From positions 62,001-126,000 of the forward strand of contig CAJNOL010000498.1 in NCBI GenBank assembly GCA_905250125.1: a DNA stretch of 64,000 bases, written 5' to 3'. Positions 50,401-57,935 of the stretch are shown here, one piece after another. The translations under genes were made by a program, and so were the position numbers. This DNA comes from Rotaria sordida. Taxonomy: Eukaryota; Rotifera; Eurotatoria; Philodinida; Philodinidae. The number at the start of each line of letters is the position of its first letter. The stretch's first letter is position 1. The notes beneath the pieces were generated by a model, which did no database searches, was not told where the DNA came from, and worked only from the letters and a program-made list of their open reading frames with translations.

Positions 50401-51246
50401 CCATTCGATGAATCATCTGATATTGATAAATCAAATAGAACAGCATTGCATAATGAATCAACTAAACCAGTTTCACGTCGTGTGATCATTGTTTTACTTG
50501 ATGAACGTAATCGACGATCTAAATAAATTATTAATATTATATAGAACAAGTAAATACAAAAAAAAAAACAATTGTTTCGTTTTTTGCTAACCATCTTTAT
50601 TTATTTGTGGTCCATCGGATTTTTTAACTAATTCTAAATAATCTTTCAATTCTGATGATGAAAGATATGTTTGAGAATAACATAATGATTTAATTGCATT
50701 TAATATCGATATCTAAAATTATAATGAAATTAAGTCATAAGAAAGAAAAAAAAAACTTGATATTTACTCGATTTGTATCATTTGTTTTTGGTAAAGCATT
50801 TTGTAAAAGATATTTTAATAATAACTTTCCTACATTTATCACATCGGTAAAATAAAAACGTTCAACTAAAAAAAATAGAACTAATGAAAAAAGAATTTTT
50901 TTTTGAACATGTTTATCAAACCTCGTGCTAATCCTCCAACAAGATAATGTGTTGCTACAATAACAAATGGATTTAGAAACTGTTCATTTATTGGATCTGA
51001 TCGACTCAACAGATCTTCCCTAGAAAGCACATACACACATGAAAAAAGGAAAATTTTCATTACATTTTTTTATTTTATAACAAACCATCGTAAAATTGAT
51101 TGAATTAGATCATTATATTTTGTACTGTTCGTATTATCGGTAAATGATTCAATTAATGTTTTCCATTCGAATGTTGTATTCGATGGAGATTGTGGCTGCT
51201 GTTGAGCATCACCATCAGATGATGCTTGAGGTGTAACAACAGTCAT
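23423..51246 (-). CDS. UBR4: UBR4 / p600 / purity-of-essence E3 ubiquitin ligase, 20 exons, 5044 aa
   Basis: Giant N-degron-pathway E3 ligase. Minus-strand exons: 51246-51086, 51019-50922, 50865-50768, 50712-50592, 50518-50345, 49300-49132, 49063-48668, 48611-47356, 45352-44014, 43948-42465, 40463-38879, 37221-35112, 35056-33524, 32565-30573, 28845-28075, 26780-25667, 24342-24148, 24081-23857, 23794-23698 and 23638-23423. All 19 junctions are GT-AG with agreeing phase; total 15135 nt, 5044 aa against about 5180 in human. Landmarks: UBR box (about 1377-1442), a following block with NNIEYC, CHKCRSINYDERDPF with CNSCGYCKYC, GNPYSS...GPLMRD, hemiRING (about 4701-4790), and the C-terminal GGGGRESNIRLIPYE and FEVDGPFF. 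Eleven introns are 55-73 bp and eight are 0.96-2.0 kb. The start is the only ATG preceding the first splice-compatible frame. Low-complexity Ser/Thr/Asn/Gln tracts interrupt several exons. Confidence 0.96.
24703..25190. mobile_element. Foldback element in UBR4 intron 16 (family F1)
   Basis: Two arms of about 235 bp are reverse complements with scattered mismatches, for example GTAGGACCTGG...CTAGAAAAAGTCTAAAAG on the left and CTTTTAGGCTTTTTCTAG...CCAGGTTCTAC on the right. The tip is near 24950-24975. An open frame across the right arm is not a protein. Related sequence recurs at 38.2-38.6 kb and, as a half copy, at 29.33 kb. Confidence 0.8.
25699..25968 (-). other. UBR4: UBR4 hemiRING-type E3 module (exon 16)
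   Basis: Encodes the zinc-binding catalytic core of UBR4, about residues 4701-4790. It begins CCICREGYKYFPNKV, continues through THFNIIHIECH and ends RDEWESALLQNANTRCNGLL. The Cys-x2-Cys, the His...Cys-His group and the later Cys are all retained, so ligase activity is expected from family knowledge. Confidence 0.9.
27165..27752. mobile_element. Inverted-repeat element in UBR4 intron 15
   Basis: Arms of about 110 bp: left GCCAGAATTTAAAGAG...AATAACTCGATAATGGCAA...TATCGACTTGCGGTTTTCAG; the reverse complement of the right arm reads GCCAGAATTGAAGAG...AATAACTCGACAATGGCAA...TATCGACTTGCAGTTTTCAG. The ~350-bp interior has no coding frame. It is not obviously related to the F1 family. Confidence 0.75.
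29331..29427. repeat. Half copy of the F1 foldback element in UBR4 intron 14
   Basis: GTAGAACTTGGCGAGACTAG, then CATCTAAAAGTATTCATGC, then TTACTGAATTTTCGATTTC parallel the left arm of the 24.7-kb element in the same order. No opposing arm is visible here, so it appears truncated or solo. Confidence 0.5.
30040..30256. repeat. GC-richer island in UBR4 intron 14
   Basis: About 220 bp clearly richer in G+C than the rest of the intron, with repeated CGCGGCAGC / CGCGTCACGGTAGC / TGTCGCAGTAGTCTTAGC / TGTCGCGGTATCAGC modules at about 30-40 bp spacing. This looks like a short degenerate tandem array or part of an inserted element. An 80-codon open frame crosses it but resembles no protein. Confidence 0.45.
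33232..33300. repeat. Short GC-rich palindromic repeat in UBR4 intron 13
   Basis: AGAGCCTATCGGGTTGGATCC, a GGACTCGGATCGG centre, and GAACCCGATGGGCC form an imperfect inverted repeat. Similar GATCCGGACCCG-type sequence ends occur at 37.7, 40.7 and 42.0 kb. Confidence 0.5.
37553..37790 (-). repeat. Dispersed repeat R1, copy 1 (UBR4 intron 11)
   Basis: In reverse complement this segment reads GGATCCGA...TTTTTTCCACCAATATCTGG...TATGAACAAGTGAAGGATCAA...GAGTTATATCTTGTTGCTGG, closely matching 40.68-40.90 kb and 46.95-47.15 kb on the plus strand. It has GC-rich GATCCGGACC-like ends and an AT-rich body. No coding frame is shared between copies. Confidence 0.75.
37847..38197. mobile_element. 351-bp palindromic element built of GATG/CATC micro-repeats (UBR4 intron 11)
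   Basis: Arms of about 110 bp pair closely: CAATCAAATCCAGCCCACG... on the left against ...ACATGGACTGGATTTGATTGG on the right. The interior consists of serial short palindromic units of the form ATGATTCAGGCATCAC, GGGATGCTACAGATATCAT and TAGGATGATACTAG, spaced about 20 bp. It abuts an F1 element on its right. Confidence 0.75.
38203..38610. mobile_element. Foldback element, family F1, second copy (UBR4 intron 11)
   Basis: GGATTCTTTCCCATGTTCTG...GGAGTTATGGCCG at the left pairs with CGGTCATAACTC...CATATGGGAAAGAATCC at the right. It shares with the 24.7-kb element the order GGAGTTATG, ACTGA, GTATTT, AAAATCGAA, GATCTAAAACTTTG and CTAAAAGTTTCA. The right end runs on to about 38610; the left end looks cut by the neighbouring palindrome. 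Confidence 0.7.
40660..40990 (+). repeat. Dispersed repeat R1, copy 2, with GC-rich inverted ends (UBR4 intron 10)
   Basis: The body (CATCAATATCTGACACCC...TGAACAAGTAAAGGATCAA...GTTATATCTTGTTGCTG) matches copies 1 and 3. Here both flanks are present: ACCCGAATCCGAAC...GGACCCGGACCCGCTCGG on the left and GGACCCGGATCG...ACCCGAATCCGACCCG on the right. This may approximate the full-length element. Confidence 0.7.
41302..41564. mobile_element. Inverted-repeat element in UBR4 intron 10
   Basis: Left arm GGAAAATGGATTTTCGAATT, then TCGACTTGAAATTTTGTATAG and AGACAA; the right arm in reverse complement reads GGAAAACTCATTTTCGAATT, then TCAACTTGAAACTTTCCATAG and AGACAG. Arms are about 50-60 bp and the total is about 263 bp. 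The TTGAAATTTTG...ATAGAGAC block loosely recalls the F1 family. Confidence 0.65.
41975..42145. repeat. GC-rich repeat in UBR4 intron 10
   Basis: A GC-rich stretch with GAGCCCATCGAGTCC, CCAGACTCGAACTCGACCGAG and TCCGGTTTCGGGTCC, bounded by AGAGCCCATC on the left and GATAGGCTCT on the right. It resembles the R1-type ends and the 33.23-kb palindrome. Confidence 0.45.
43435..43632 (-). other. UBR4: UBR4 UBR box, N-degron-binding zinc domain (exon 10)
   Basis: About residues 1377-1442. Contains ANQHWYHCHTCKM, GICQICANVCHKDHDISY and SFFCDCGAKEDGSCQAL. The Cys/His series of a UBR box is complete, as in animal UBR4. Known role of the family: binding proteins with destabilising N-terminal residues. 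Confidence 0.95.
46341..46935. mobile_element. Foldback element with ~200-bp arms in UBR4 intron 8
   Basis: Outer ends TACGAGGGAAGGCAATGG and CCGTTGCCTTCTCTCGTTA pair. The arms stay complementary through AATCGCTTTTAAAATTTTAG, GAGCTCGTTGAGTTCTTAAC, ATAATCATTCGTG, GTGAATTTCTG, CAAAGTTTGCACGAG and CTATACATCTGTC up to AGGTCAAAGGTC. The unpaired centre is about 190 bp and contains a short GTGCAGTATGCAC hairpin. No coding frame. Confidence 0.85.
46955..47160 (+). repeat. Dispersed repeat R1, copy 3 (UBR4 intron 8)
   Basis: CTGATCAGATCCAAATCCGAG, CATCAATACCTGGCATCC, GTGAACAAGTAGAGGATCAA and ATTATATCTTGTTACTG follow the order of R1 copies 1 and 2. It lies immediately beside the foldback element ending at 46935. 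Confidence 0.7.
49605..49945. repeat. GC-richer insertion in UBR4 intron 5
   Basis: About 340 bp of higher G+C than the surrounding intron, starting near GATGCGACGCTCC and ending near CCGTTCCGGAAAAGG. It includes AGAGCCTATCGGATTCAAAA, similar to the GC-rich repeat at 33.23 kb. No inverted ends and no coding frame were found. Confidence 0.4.
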
Positions 51247-51984
51247 ATTTTATTTTAATTGAATAACATAAAATATTCAAAATTTTGTTCTAGAATTTTC
51301 TGAAAAAATAAATGATTTATATATAATTATAAGAGTTGTTTAAGTATTTGTTGACTTGATTAACTGAACAAATAAAGGTAAGTTGTAAACGAGAAGAAAA
51401 TAAAACGAATGGGAGAGAAATAAAACTGAGTCGGTCCGATTCGCAAGTAAATAAATAGAAAACAAATAATTCAAATGAATCATTCATAACCAATGAAAAT
51501 GATCTACGATATTCCAAAAAGAGGTCGCTCTATTCTGATTATAGTAGAGAATTTTTCTATTAGAAATAGATGGAAACTATAATATGAATCTTTATACGAA
51601 AACAAAAATACATCTTTCAATCTCACTTCCTAGAAGACATTTCTTGAATATTTTATACGTACATTAATATTTTTAACGAATCCTACCGAATGATTAATTT
51701 ATTTTCTTGTTTCCTAGTTATCATTGCGCATGCAGTCGAAAGAACGTAAAAAAGGCAGTGATATATTTCTTTTGCAATAACGTAGACGACAGAACAACAC
51801 ATACACGCCATCATTTTACAATTGCAATGATTTGTCACGTTGTACATATGGATCTCTTTTCATTTCTTTTCCACAAGTAGTTGCTTTTAACTATAAAGAA
51901 GAAGTCGTTATACTTTGTGCAAAAACAAGATACGTTATTCTGTTACTGTCAACATATCACCATGATTATATGTCATCTATCTAT

Positions 51985-52018
<34 letters not shown>

Positions 52019-52151
52019 CCTGTAGCGTAGAAATTATCCTTTTTTTTATTTCTATATAAAAATATATGCAGGCGTAGAGATATCTTCAACTCATATTATT
52101 GTTCTTACAAAAGTAAGTTACGTTGTTAATGATATTTTTCTAGATTAAATC
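51247..52151. promoter_or_regulatory. Divergent intergenic region between UBR4 and the inhibitor-fusion gene
   Basis: 905 bp separates the two start codons, which face away from each other, so both promoters must lie here unless one has a distant non-coding first exon. It is AT-rich and includes an uninterrupted (TA)n run at 51988-52016. No clear TATA box can be separated from that run. Confidence 0.5.
51988..52016. repeat. (TA)n microsatellite
   Basis: 29 bases of perfect alternating T and A, 136 bp upstream of the inhibitor-fusion start codon. Confidence 0.95.
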
Positions 52152-52960
52152 ATGAATATATTATTTATTGTTATTGGTATTATTTACTTCATTGCTTCAA
52201 ATGGTAAGTGTATTTAAAATTACACATGTTTTTGGTATATATCAATTTTTATTAACTCTTTAAGATGCAATAATTCTTACAAAGAAAGAACAAAAACTTA
52301 CTTTACGTGGTCGAATTGTTTTTTCTAGTGGTTCACGTATACCAATTGAACCTAATGGAATATTAACAGTTGAACTACAAGATACAACACTTGCTGATGC
52401 CCCAGCAAGAGTTATTGCACGAAATATAGGTAAAGCTATTCGATTTCCAATGGCATTTGCAATAAAATATTCACCAAAACAAATTATTGATGGAAGTTTA
52501 TGTTCATTACATGTCACTATAAGAAATAAAAATGATGAATTATTATATACAAATGATTATCATATTAGTGTAAATCCAGTTGGTCCTAATCGAACAAAAC
52601 TTATTGATGTACCTGTTATACTTGTTAAAAGTTAAGAAAAAAACAAAAAAAATTATTTTTACTAAATTTTTCTCCATAATTTTAGACACACCACCAGTTG
52701 TTAAAAAAACTCAATGGCCTGAATTAGTTGGTATAAACGGTAAAGATGCAGTTAACCTTATTAAACAAGAAACAGGTAATATTGACGTAATATGAATATG
52801 TATAGAAATTTTGTTTTTTTCTTTATAAATGATAATAGGCTTTTCAAGTGTTATGACAATCGAAGAAGGATCACCGATCACATTAGATTATCGTATGGAT
52901 CGCGTTCGTGTTTTTGTTAATAAGAAAGGCATAGTAGCAAGTGTTCCAAGTATTTCCTAA
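52152..52960 (+). CDS. Secreted YscW-like domain fused to a potato-inhibitor-I (eglin/CI-2 type) protease inhibitor
   Basis: Predicted extracellular serine-protease inhibitor. Exons 52152-52203, 52265-52630, 52686-52775 and 52839-52960; introns of 61, 55 and 63 bp, all phase 1 and GT-AG; 630 nt, 209 aa. Residues 1-17 form a hydrophobic signal peptide. Residues about 25-138 (LRGRIVF, GILTVELQDTTLADAPARVI, IRFPMAFAIKYSP) have the beta-rich pattern of the YscW-type lipoprotein family, mainly bacterial. Residues about 149-209 are a complete potato inhibitor I domain: WPELVG, DAVNLIK, then EEGSPITLDYRMDRVRVFV. The binding loop aligns with eglin c, placing P1-P1' at L185-D186, which suggests subtilisin, elastase or chymotrypsin targets. 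It is divergent from UBR4. The domain pairing suggests bacterial or fungal origin with later intron gain; that is inference. Confidence 0.85.
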
Positions 52961-52974
52961 ACCATACATTTGCA

Positions 52975-52980
52975 AATAAA
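52975..52980 (+). terminator. Poly(A) signal AATAAA of the inhibitor-fusion gene
   Basis: AATAAA 14 bases past the stop codon, the same short spacing as in UBR4. Confidence 0.55.
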
Positions 52981-55900
52981 ACCGAAAAGCAGTGAAACAA
53001 ACTTTTTCTTTTTTTTTTCTTTTGAATATTTTTATAATAATTATCTCTTTTTAGTATAAAATAATATATATTGCATGAAACTCTACCTTTAATTATTAAT
53101 AAATTATATTTGCTTTTTTTTTATCATACGAGTTACTTATAAGAAGTTATTTCTTGAATATTATAGTCAATCAATGGTCACAGTCATTAATATTATTACA
53201 TATCTGTAATGTCTTCGTCTTGTAATACTTTCATAAAAAGTAGAACATTGAGTGTAATCCTTTATGAGATTCTTCCTATTGAACGGCATCCACAAATATA
53301 TCAGCATTGAATTATTATGAGTTTAACAAGCAATTCTCGTTCTTCTCACAAGGAACAAGAGCGAAGCAGCGAACTCGAGAAAATTCGTAGTGCTAATCTG
53401 TATGAATTCAAATGATCTTAATCGATGTCTAAAAACCCATTTGAAAGAATTTGGCTTCAATAGGAATAACGCCGGTTTTCAAATCAATCGGAATAGATAG
53501 AGTTATTTTCGATGGTAATATGTCTGAGTTGTGTGTACTAGCCACAGAATCCAAATTGACCTCAAGTATGAAATAAGTTTTTATTATAGATGGCATTGTA
53601 AAAATTTTTCTTAGTAAAATATATTCTGAAACTGTTTTCTTCTCGATTAATTTTAATTCTTTCTAATAAATAATTCGAATTTAAGTAGAAAATATTCTCT
53701 GCAATCGTTTATAGCTGAAACTGAGAGTTGTAAGCGCTACCACCAGTTCTTATAAGTACCGCAATATATCAGCGTTCGTGTGAGCAAACGTGCAACATGA
53801 GTTTTTCCTATGGCAAAATGCGGATTTTCGCTTTATTTTGCTATCACAATATATATTTTATCAGATTTAATCATTTATCTCCTGGAGTAAAATCTTTCTT
53901 TGACGAGTATTAATTGGTATATTTACTACTCCTTCATATTTCGCATATTCTTGTTCGTCTTGCAAAATGATAGGCATAAAGGAAAGGAAAATGTGACAAG
54001 TTATTAGACAAAACTGAAATTTGCTTGTTGCATTTACTTCAAGAAGTCAATAAACTAATCTAATCAAAATATATGTTGCTATGATGAATCAAAATAAATA
54101 ACAGAGATGATCTATTGTTTGTCTAAGATATAACTTGTCAACAGTAAAAACAACATATACAGTATATTATCTCCAGCGAATAGAAGATGATGAGTTGAAG
54201 AGATGTACTTTATTGATGTTTTTTTTTCTTAACGAAGTTAAAAGGTTATGCAGAATGTCCCAAAAGTCTATTGAGAAAATTACTTGAATAATATTATTTA
54301 GTTCAATTAACTGATATGCACTTTTCTCAATATTATATTTATTTTGTTAGAATAGAACTGAAACTGTTCAACTTTCACAAAAAAAAATTCAAGAATCTGC
54401 CCGAATGCATTTAACAGAAAAATCTTCATTGTATATATGAGAGTTTTGAGATACTATACCTGTTCTAATTCAATTCTTTTGAATTTTATTTACAGTTTCT
54501 CACTTCACACAATTATGCTTGTAACAAGCATAAAAACTCAACTATGCATTATGACAGATACAGATTTTATATTTGACTTTAAAGATCATCTATTTTCTTA
54601 ATAACAAAAAAAAAATGAGAAGTTCTGTATCAAAGGATTTTATCCGTAAGTCTTGTTGTGATCTTTCGTTAAATTCATATGTATAGTGTTCATCTTTCAC
54701 AATGACAAGAAAATCAGAAATGTTAACATTCTTACTAATAATAGTTTGTCTTCTCTGAGGCGTCCATTTATTCCATTCTTTCTTTAACCTTGAAATTATG
54801 CTTTTCTTTCTGAATTCATGAGTAAAAATAATTTCCAAGTGGAGACAAAGAAATTGTATAAGTTCTTTGAGATATTTAAAGAGAATGAAAAATATTACTA
54901 AAATTGAACAATAACATATTTTAATGGCTAAAATTTAATGCAAACAAAAATGAGTAATTCACAAGTACTCTTATGAATGTTTCCTATTGAATTTTTCTCA
55001 TGGCACTCTTTGTTTTTCGATTCTCTCTTTAATTAAGAACTTGCACAATCAGAATGAATGTTGATGAAAGATTATTAATAAACACATGCACATAAAATAG
55101 ACTGTAAAAGTTTAAGATACTTTTTACTTCTGTATTTTCTTGCGAAAGAAAGGAAGTAAATGATATCTTTTGAGTGTTATATAGAGTTAGACTCAAGATC
55201 TACACAAATCACCTATTCTAGATCTAATTGACTGTAGCGTGAAGAAAAATAAGAAACTTCAAATTTTCTCTAACAGACAAAAGTTGAAGACACTTTCAGG
55301 ATTTTGACGATTGTATCTTTATCAAGAAAACAGACAATTTTCAGAAATATACTATTAGATGCAAAATTGAATGGGATAGATTTTAATAGAAAAATTTTTA
55401 TTAGTTACTAACTAGAAAAAATTTTTGTTATAAATTTTGATCTTTGAATATGTTGCTAGAAAGAGCATTGAAAACTGAATAGCATTGCATATTTTTGTAT
55501 TCCAATAACTCTTTATTACAAGATTTTTTTTTTCTCAAAACTAATTAACTTTTAATTATTATTCTCATAATATTTAAGAAAAGTGAATTTCAAGCGTAGA
55601 CTTCAGAACGTAAAAAAAGACAGTGCATTTTCTAGAGCAGACTTTGTTTTATCAAATGACACCTCGCATTCTTCTGTACAATGTGTTGCTTATCAGATAT
55701 AGCACTTTGAATGTATTCAGGTATGGAGCAAGCAAAAAGTAGCTGAAAATCATCATTGGAATTAGTGATCAAAGATAAAAGAATTGTAACAGATAAAGAA
55801 GATATTGCATAGAAGAGAGTAAGATCTCATTTGATAAAACAAGGTCTGCTCTACAACATGCACTACTTTTTTTTTTCAAGTTCTGAAGTTTATGCTTAGA

Positions 55901-56378
55901 GTTCACTTTTCTTAATTATTTTTAGAATATTAATTAAAGATTAATTAGTTTTGAAAGAAAACCTTGTAATAAAGAGTTATTAAAATATTTCTTTCTTACC
56001 TCTATAGCTCAAAGCCAATATTATTCCTACCATTATGTTCTGATCCATTAGCCATTATGTGTAACATTGAATCCATAGATGTGTGAGCTGCTTATTCAAA
56101 ATGAAGAAAAGTTTTACATGAATATATATAATGTTATAACCATGAATAGGTTCCTGAGAACGCACATGTTGATAGTGTATATTATCAGTGACAATTTGGT
56201 ACAAAAGAACTATTTTTTTTTTGAAGAAGTCTAAGTTGTTTTTCTCTTTTCTTAATTTTCAATCAAACAGAATTTTATTTCCAAGTCCAAAATAACTTCG
56301 TTTCTTCTGATTTATGCATAGTTCCTAACTATCATCTGCGACTCTTTCACTATATTTATTTCATTTGATCTTTATGAT
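52981..56378. other. Gene-free stretch with one inverted-repeat element
   Basis: AT-rich. A minus-strand run at about 54838-54590 has plausible codon use (it includes LKKEWNKWTPQRRQ and IVKDEHYTYEFN) and might be a gene remnant, but I do not recognise it. Otherwise only the element at 55504-55981 stands out. Confidence 0.45.
55504..55981. mobile_element. MITE-like inverted repeat, ~200-bp arms
   Basis: AATAACTCTTTATTACAAG at the left is matched by CTTGTAATAAAGAGTTATT at the right end. The arms continue through AAAACTAATTAA, TTAAGAAAAGTGAA, ACTTCAGAAC, AGTGCAT and AGAGCAGAC.TTGTTTTATCAAATGA. The unpaired centre is under 100 bp. No coding frame. Confidence 0.8.
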
Positions 56379-57468
56379 TTAATTGCACATTGAGTTATGA
56401 TCGCGTAGTGCCAATCGATTTTTAGGTCGATTGTATTTCACGATTCTTAAACCTATAAAATTCACGAAAAAAATATTCATCACTTTTTTGCTTTCCCTGA
56501 TCACATTTGTATGGATATGTTTCTCTGACTGTTCTTGCATGAAAATACGGCAGCTATCTCTGTTCAGTATATATTTGAAATTGCGAATTGTAAAATAAAA
56601 TACAAGTGCAAGAGAATGCATTACATCAAGACAACGGATTGCTTTGGACAACAAAGTATATTAACATATTCGATATGACTTTTAGTTTAAAGTAGTTGCA
56701 GAAAAATGTCGACTCTAGTAATATCATAGAGAACAACTATTATTGACATGTAAACGGAGTATTTTGCAGACATATTCGATAGAACTACAACTATTTAAAC
56801 CATTTTCAACAAGATTTTGTCTCAGCTACATATTGAATTATCATTTCTTTCAAGAGATTCACATAACTGATCATTATCATATTTTACTATTAGCAAAAAA
56901 TATTTTCAATGAAAAGTCCAACAAACGTCTAAACACATGAATTCGATGGATATTAGAATAATCATCATAGAATTAAAAGAAGTCCTTTAGACAGTGTCAA
57001 ACCAAACGAATTTTACAACCTAAACTTTAAATATTCTTCCAGTAAAATCTTACTATACAGTCATTCTTGTAGAGGATACTCTTTACCATAAATTATGATG
57101 TGAGGACATGAGTATAGCCAAGGTTCGATGATAGGAGTTAACACAGAATCTTCAATTTTTCAGAGATTATACTCCCGCTTACCATACCCTGCATTTTTGC
57201 GAAGCGTAGGTGTGGCTGCGCGTGGGAACTTTCTCGTCTCACACATTAGTGAATGTTTGATTACGAATATGACATGGTCTTGTGTTTCAAAACATGTATA
57301 AAGATTTATTAAAACTGAATATTGACGCCGATGTTTTGTGTCAATCATTCGATTTTCAAATATTAGCGATTCAACTTCATCCAGTACTAATATGACACCT
57401 TTTCTCAATACTTTTAATACATAATCATCTTCAACACAAGAAAGATACTCGACAATATTACCATTCAT
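56379..57468 (-). pseudogene. Decayed fragment of a PKN-like (AGC-family) protein kinase domain
   Basis: Two minus-strand segments in kinase order. The first (57468-57160) contains VLKVLRKGVILVLDEVESLIF followed by LINLYTCFETQDHVIFV. This matches the PKN catalytic-domain region running from the VAIK-lysine strand through the DEV(E/D)SL helix to the CFQT..HV.FV hinge strand, as remembered from the family. The second (56654-56379) contains IFMQEQSEKHIHTNVIRES, similar to the hinge and the HIHTDVF segment that follows. The glycine loop, HRD and DFG motifs are not found and about 500 bp of unrelated sequence separates the parts, so it is non-functional. The second segment is the less certain. Confidence 0.5.
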
Positions 57469-57626
57469 TTAATGTAAAACAAATCGCGATATTGAAGTAG
57501 ATAAGACAAATAAATAACTCTTCCAAAAATGACCACAACCGAATACACTAACAAGATGAAATACGTCGCTATAAACACCTTTAGGATATGTACATAAAAA
57601 TAAATGCTTAGGACATCTCAAAAGGT

Positions 57627-57712
57627 ATGGATGTGAGTGTGAGTGTTGGTATTAATTTCACATTCACATCGATACCCACCCACACCCTCTAACTCCACCC
57701 AAACTTTTAGCG
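57627..57712. repeat. Short inverted repeat with telomere-like TGTGGG-type motif
   Basis: GGTATGGATGTGAGTGTGAGTGTTGGTATT on one side and TCACATCGATACCCACCCACACCC on the other face each other within about 85 bp. The C-rich half contains CCCACA units, the complement of TGTGGG, the telomeric hexamer reported for bdelloids. Confidence 0.6.
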
Positions 57713-57875
57713 ACCAAGTTGGAAGTCCAGTTATATGTGTACGACGAATATAGAAAATTCAGTGGACTTTGACTGCTTTGAACTATAAGGACAACTGAAT
57801 ATGAAAATTCAGTGATGATGCTATTCTGTCATATCTACTGAAATTTTGGAAAAAAAATCACGATTATCATACACT

Positions 57876-57881
57876 TTTATT
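57876..57881 (-). terminator. Poly(A) signal AATAAA of the lysozyme gene
   Basis: AATAAA on the minus strand 54 bases downstream of the stop codon. Confidence 0.55.
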
Positions 57882-57935
57882 TGAAAATATTGAAAACAAG
57901 TAGCTATCGGTATACAATCGAAAGATGGACAGCTG

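Noticed and set aside
23423..51246. Reading the large minus-strand exons as several separate genes
   Set aside because: All 20 exons join in consistent phase with GT-AG junctions and follow the order of animal UBR4 from start to C-terminus.
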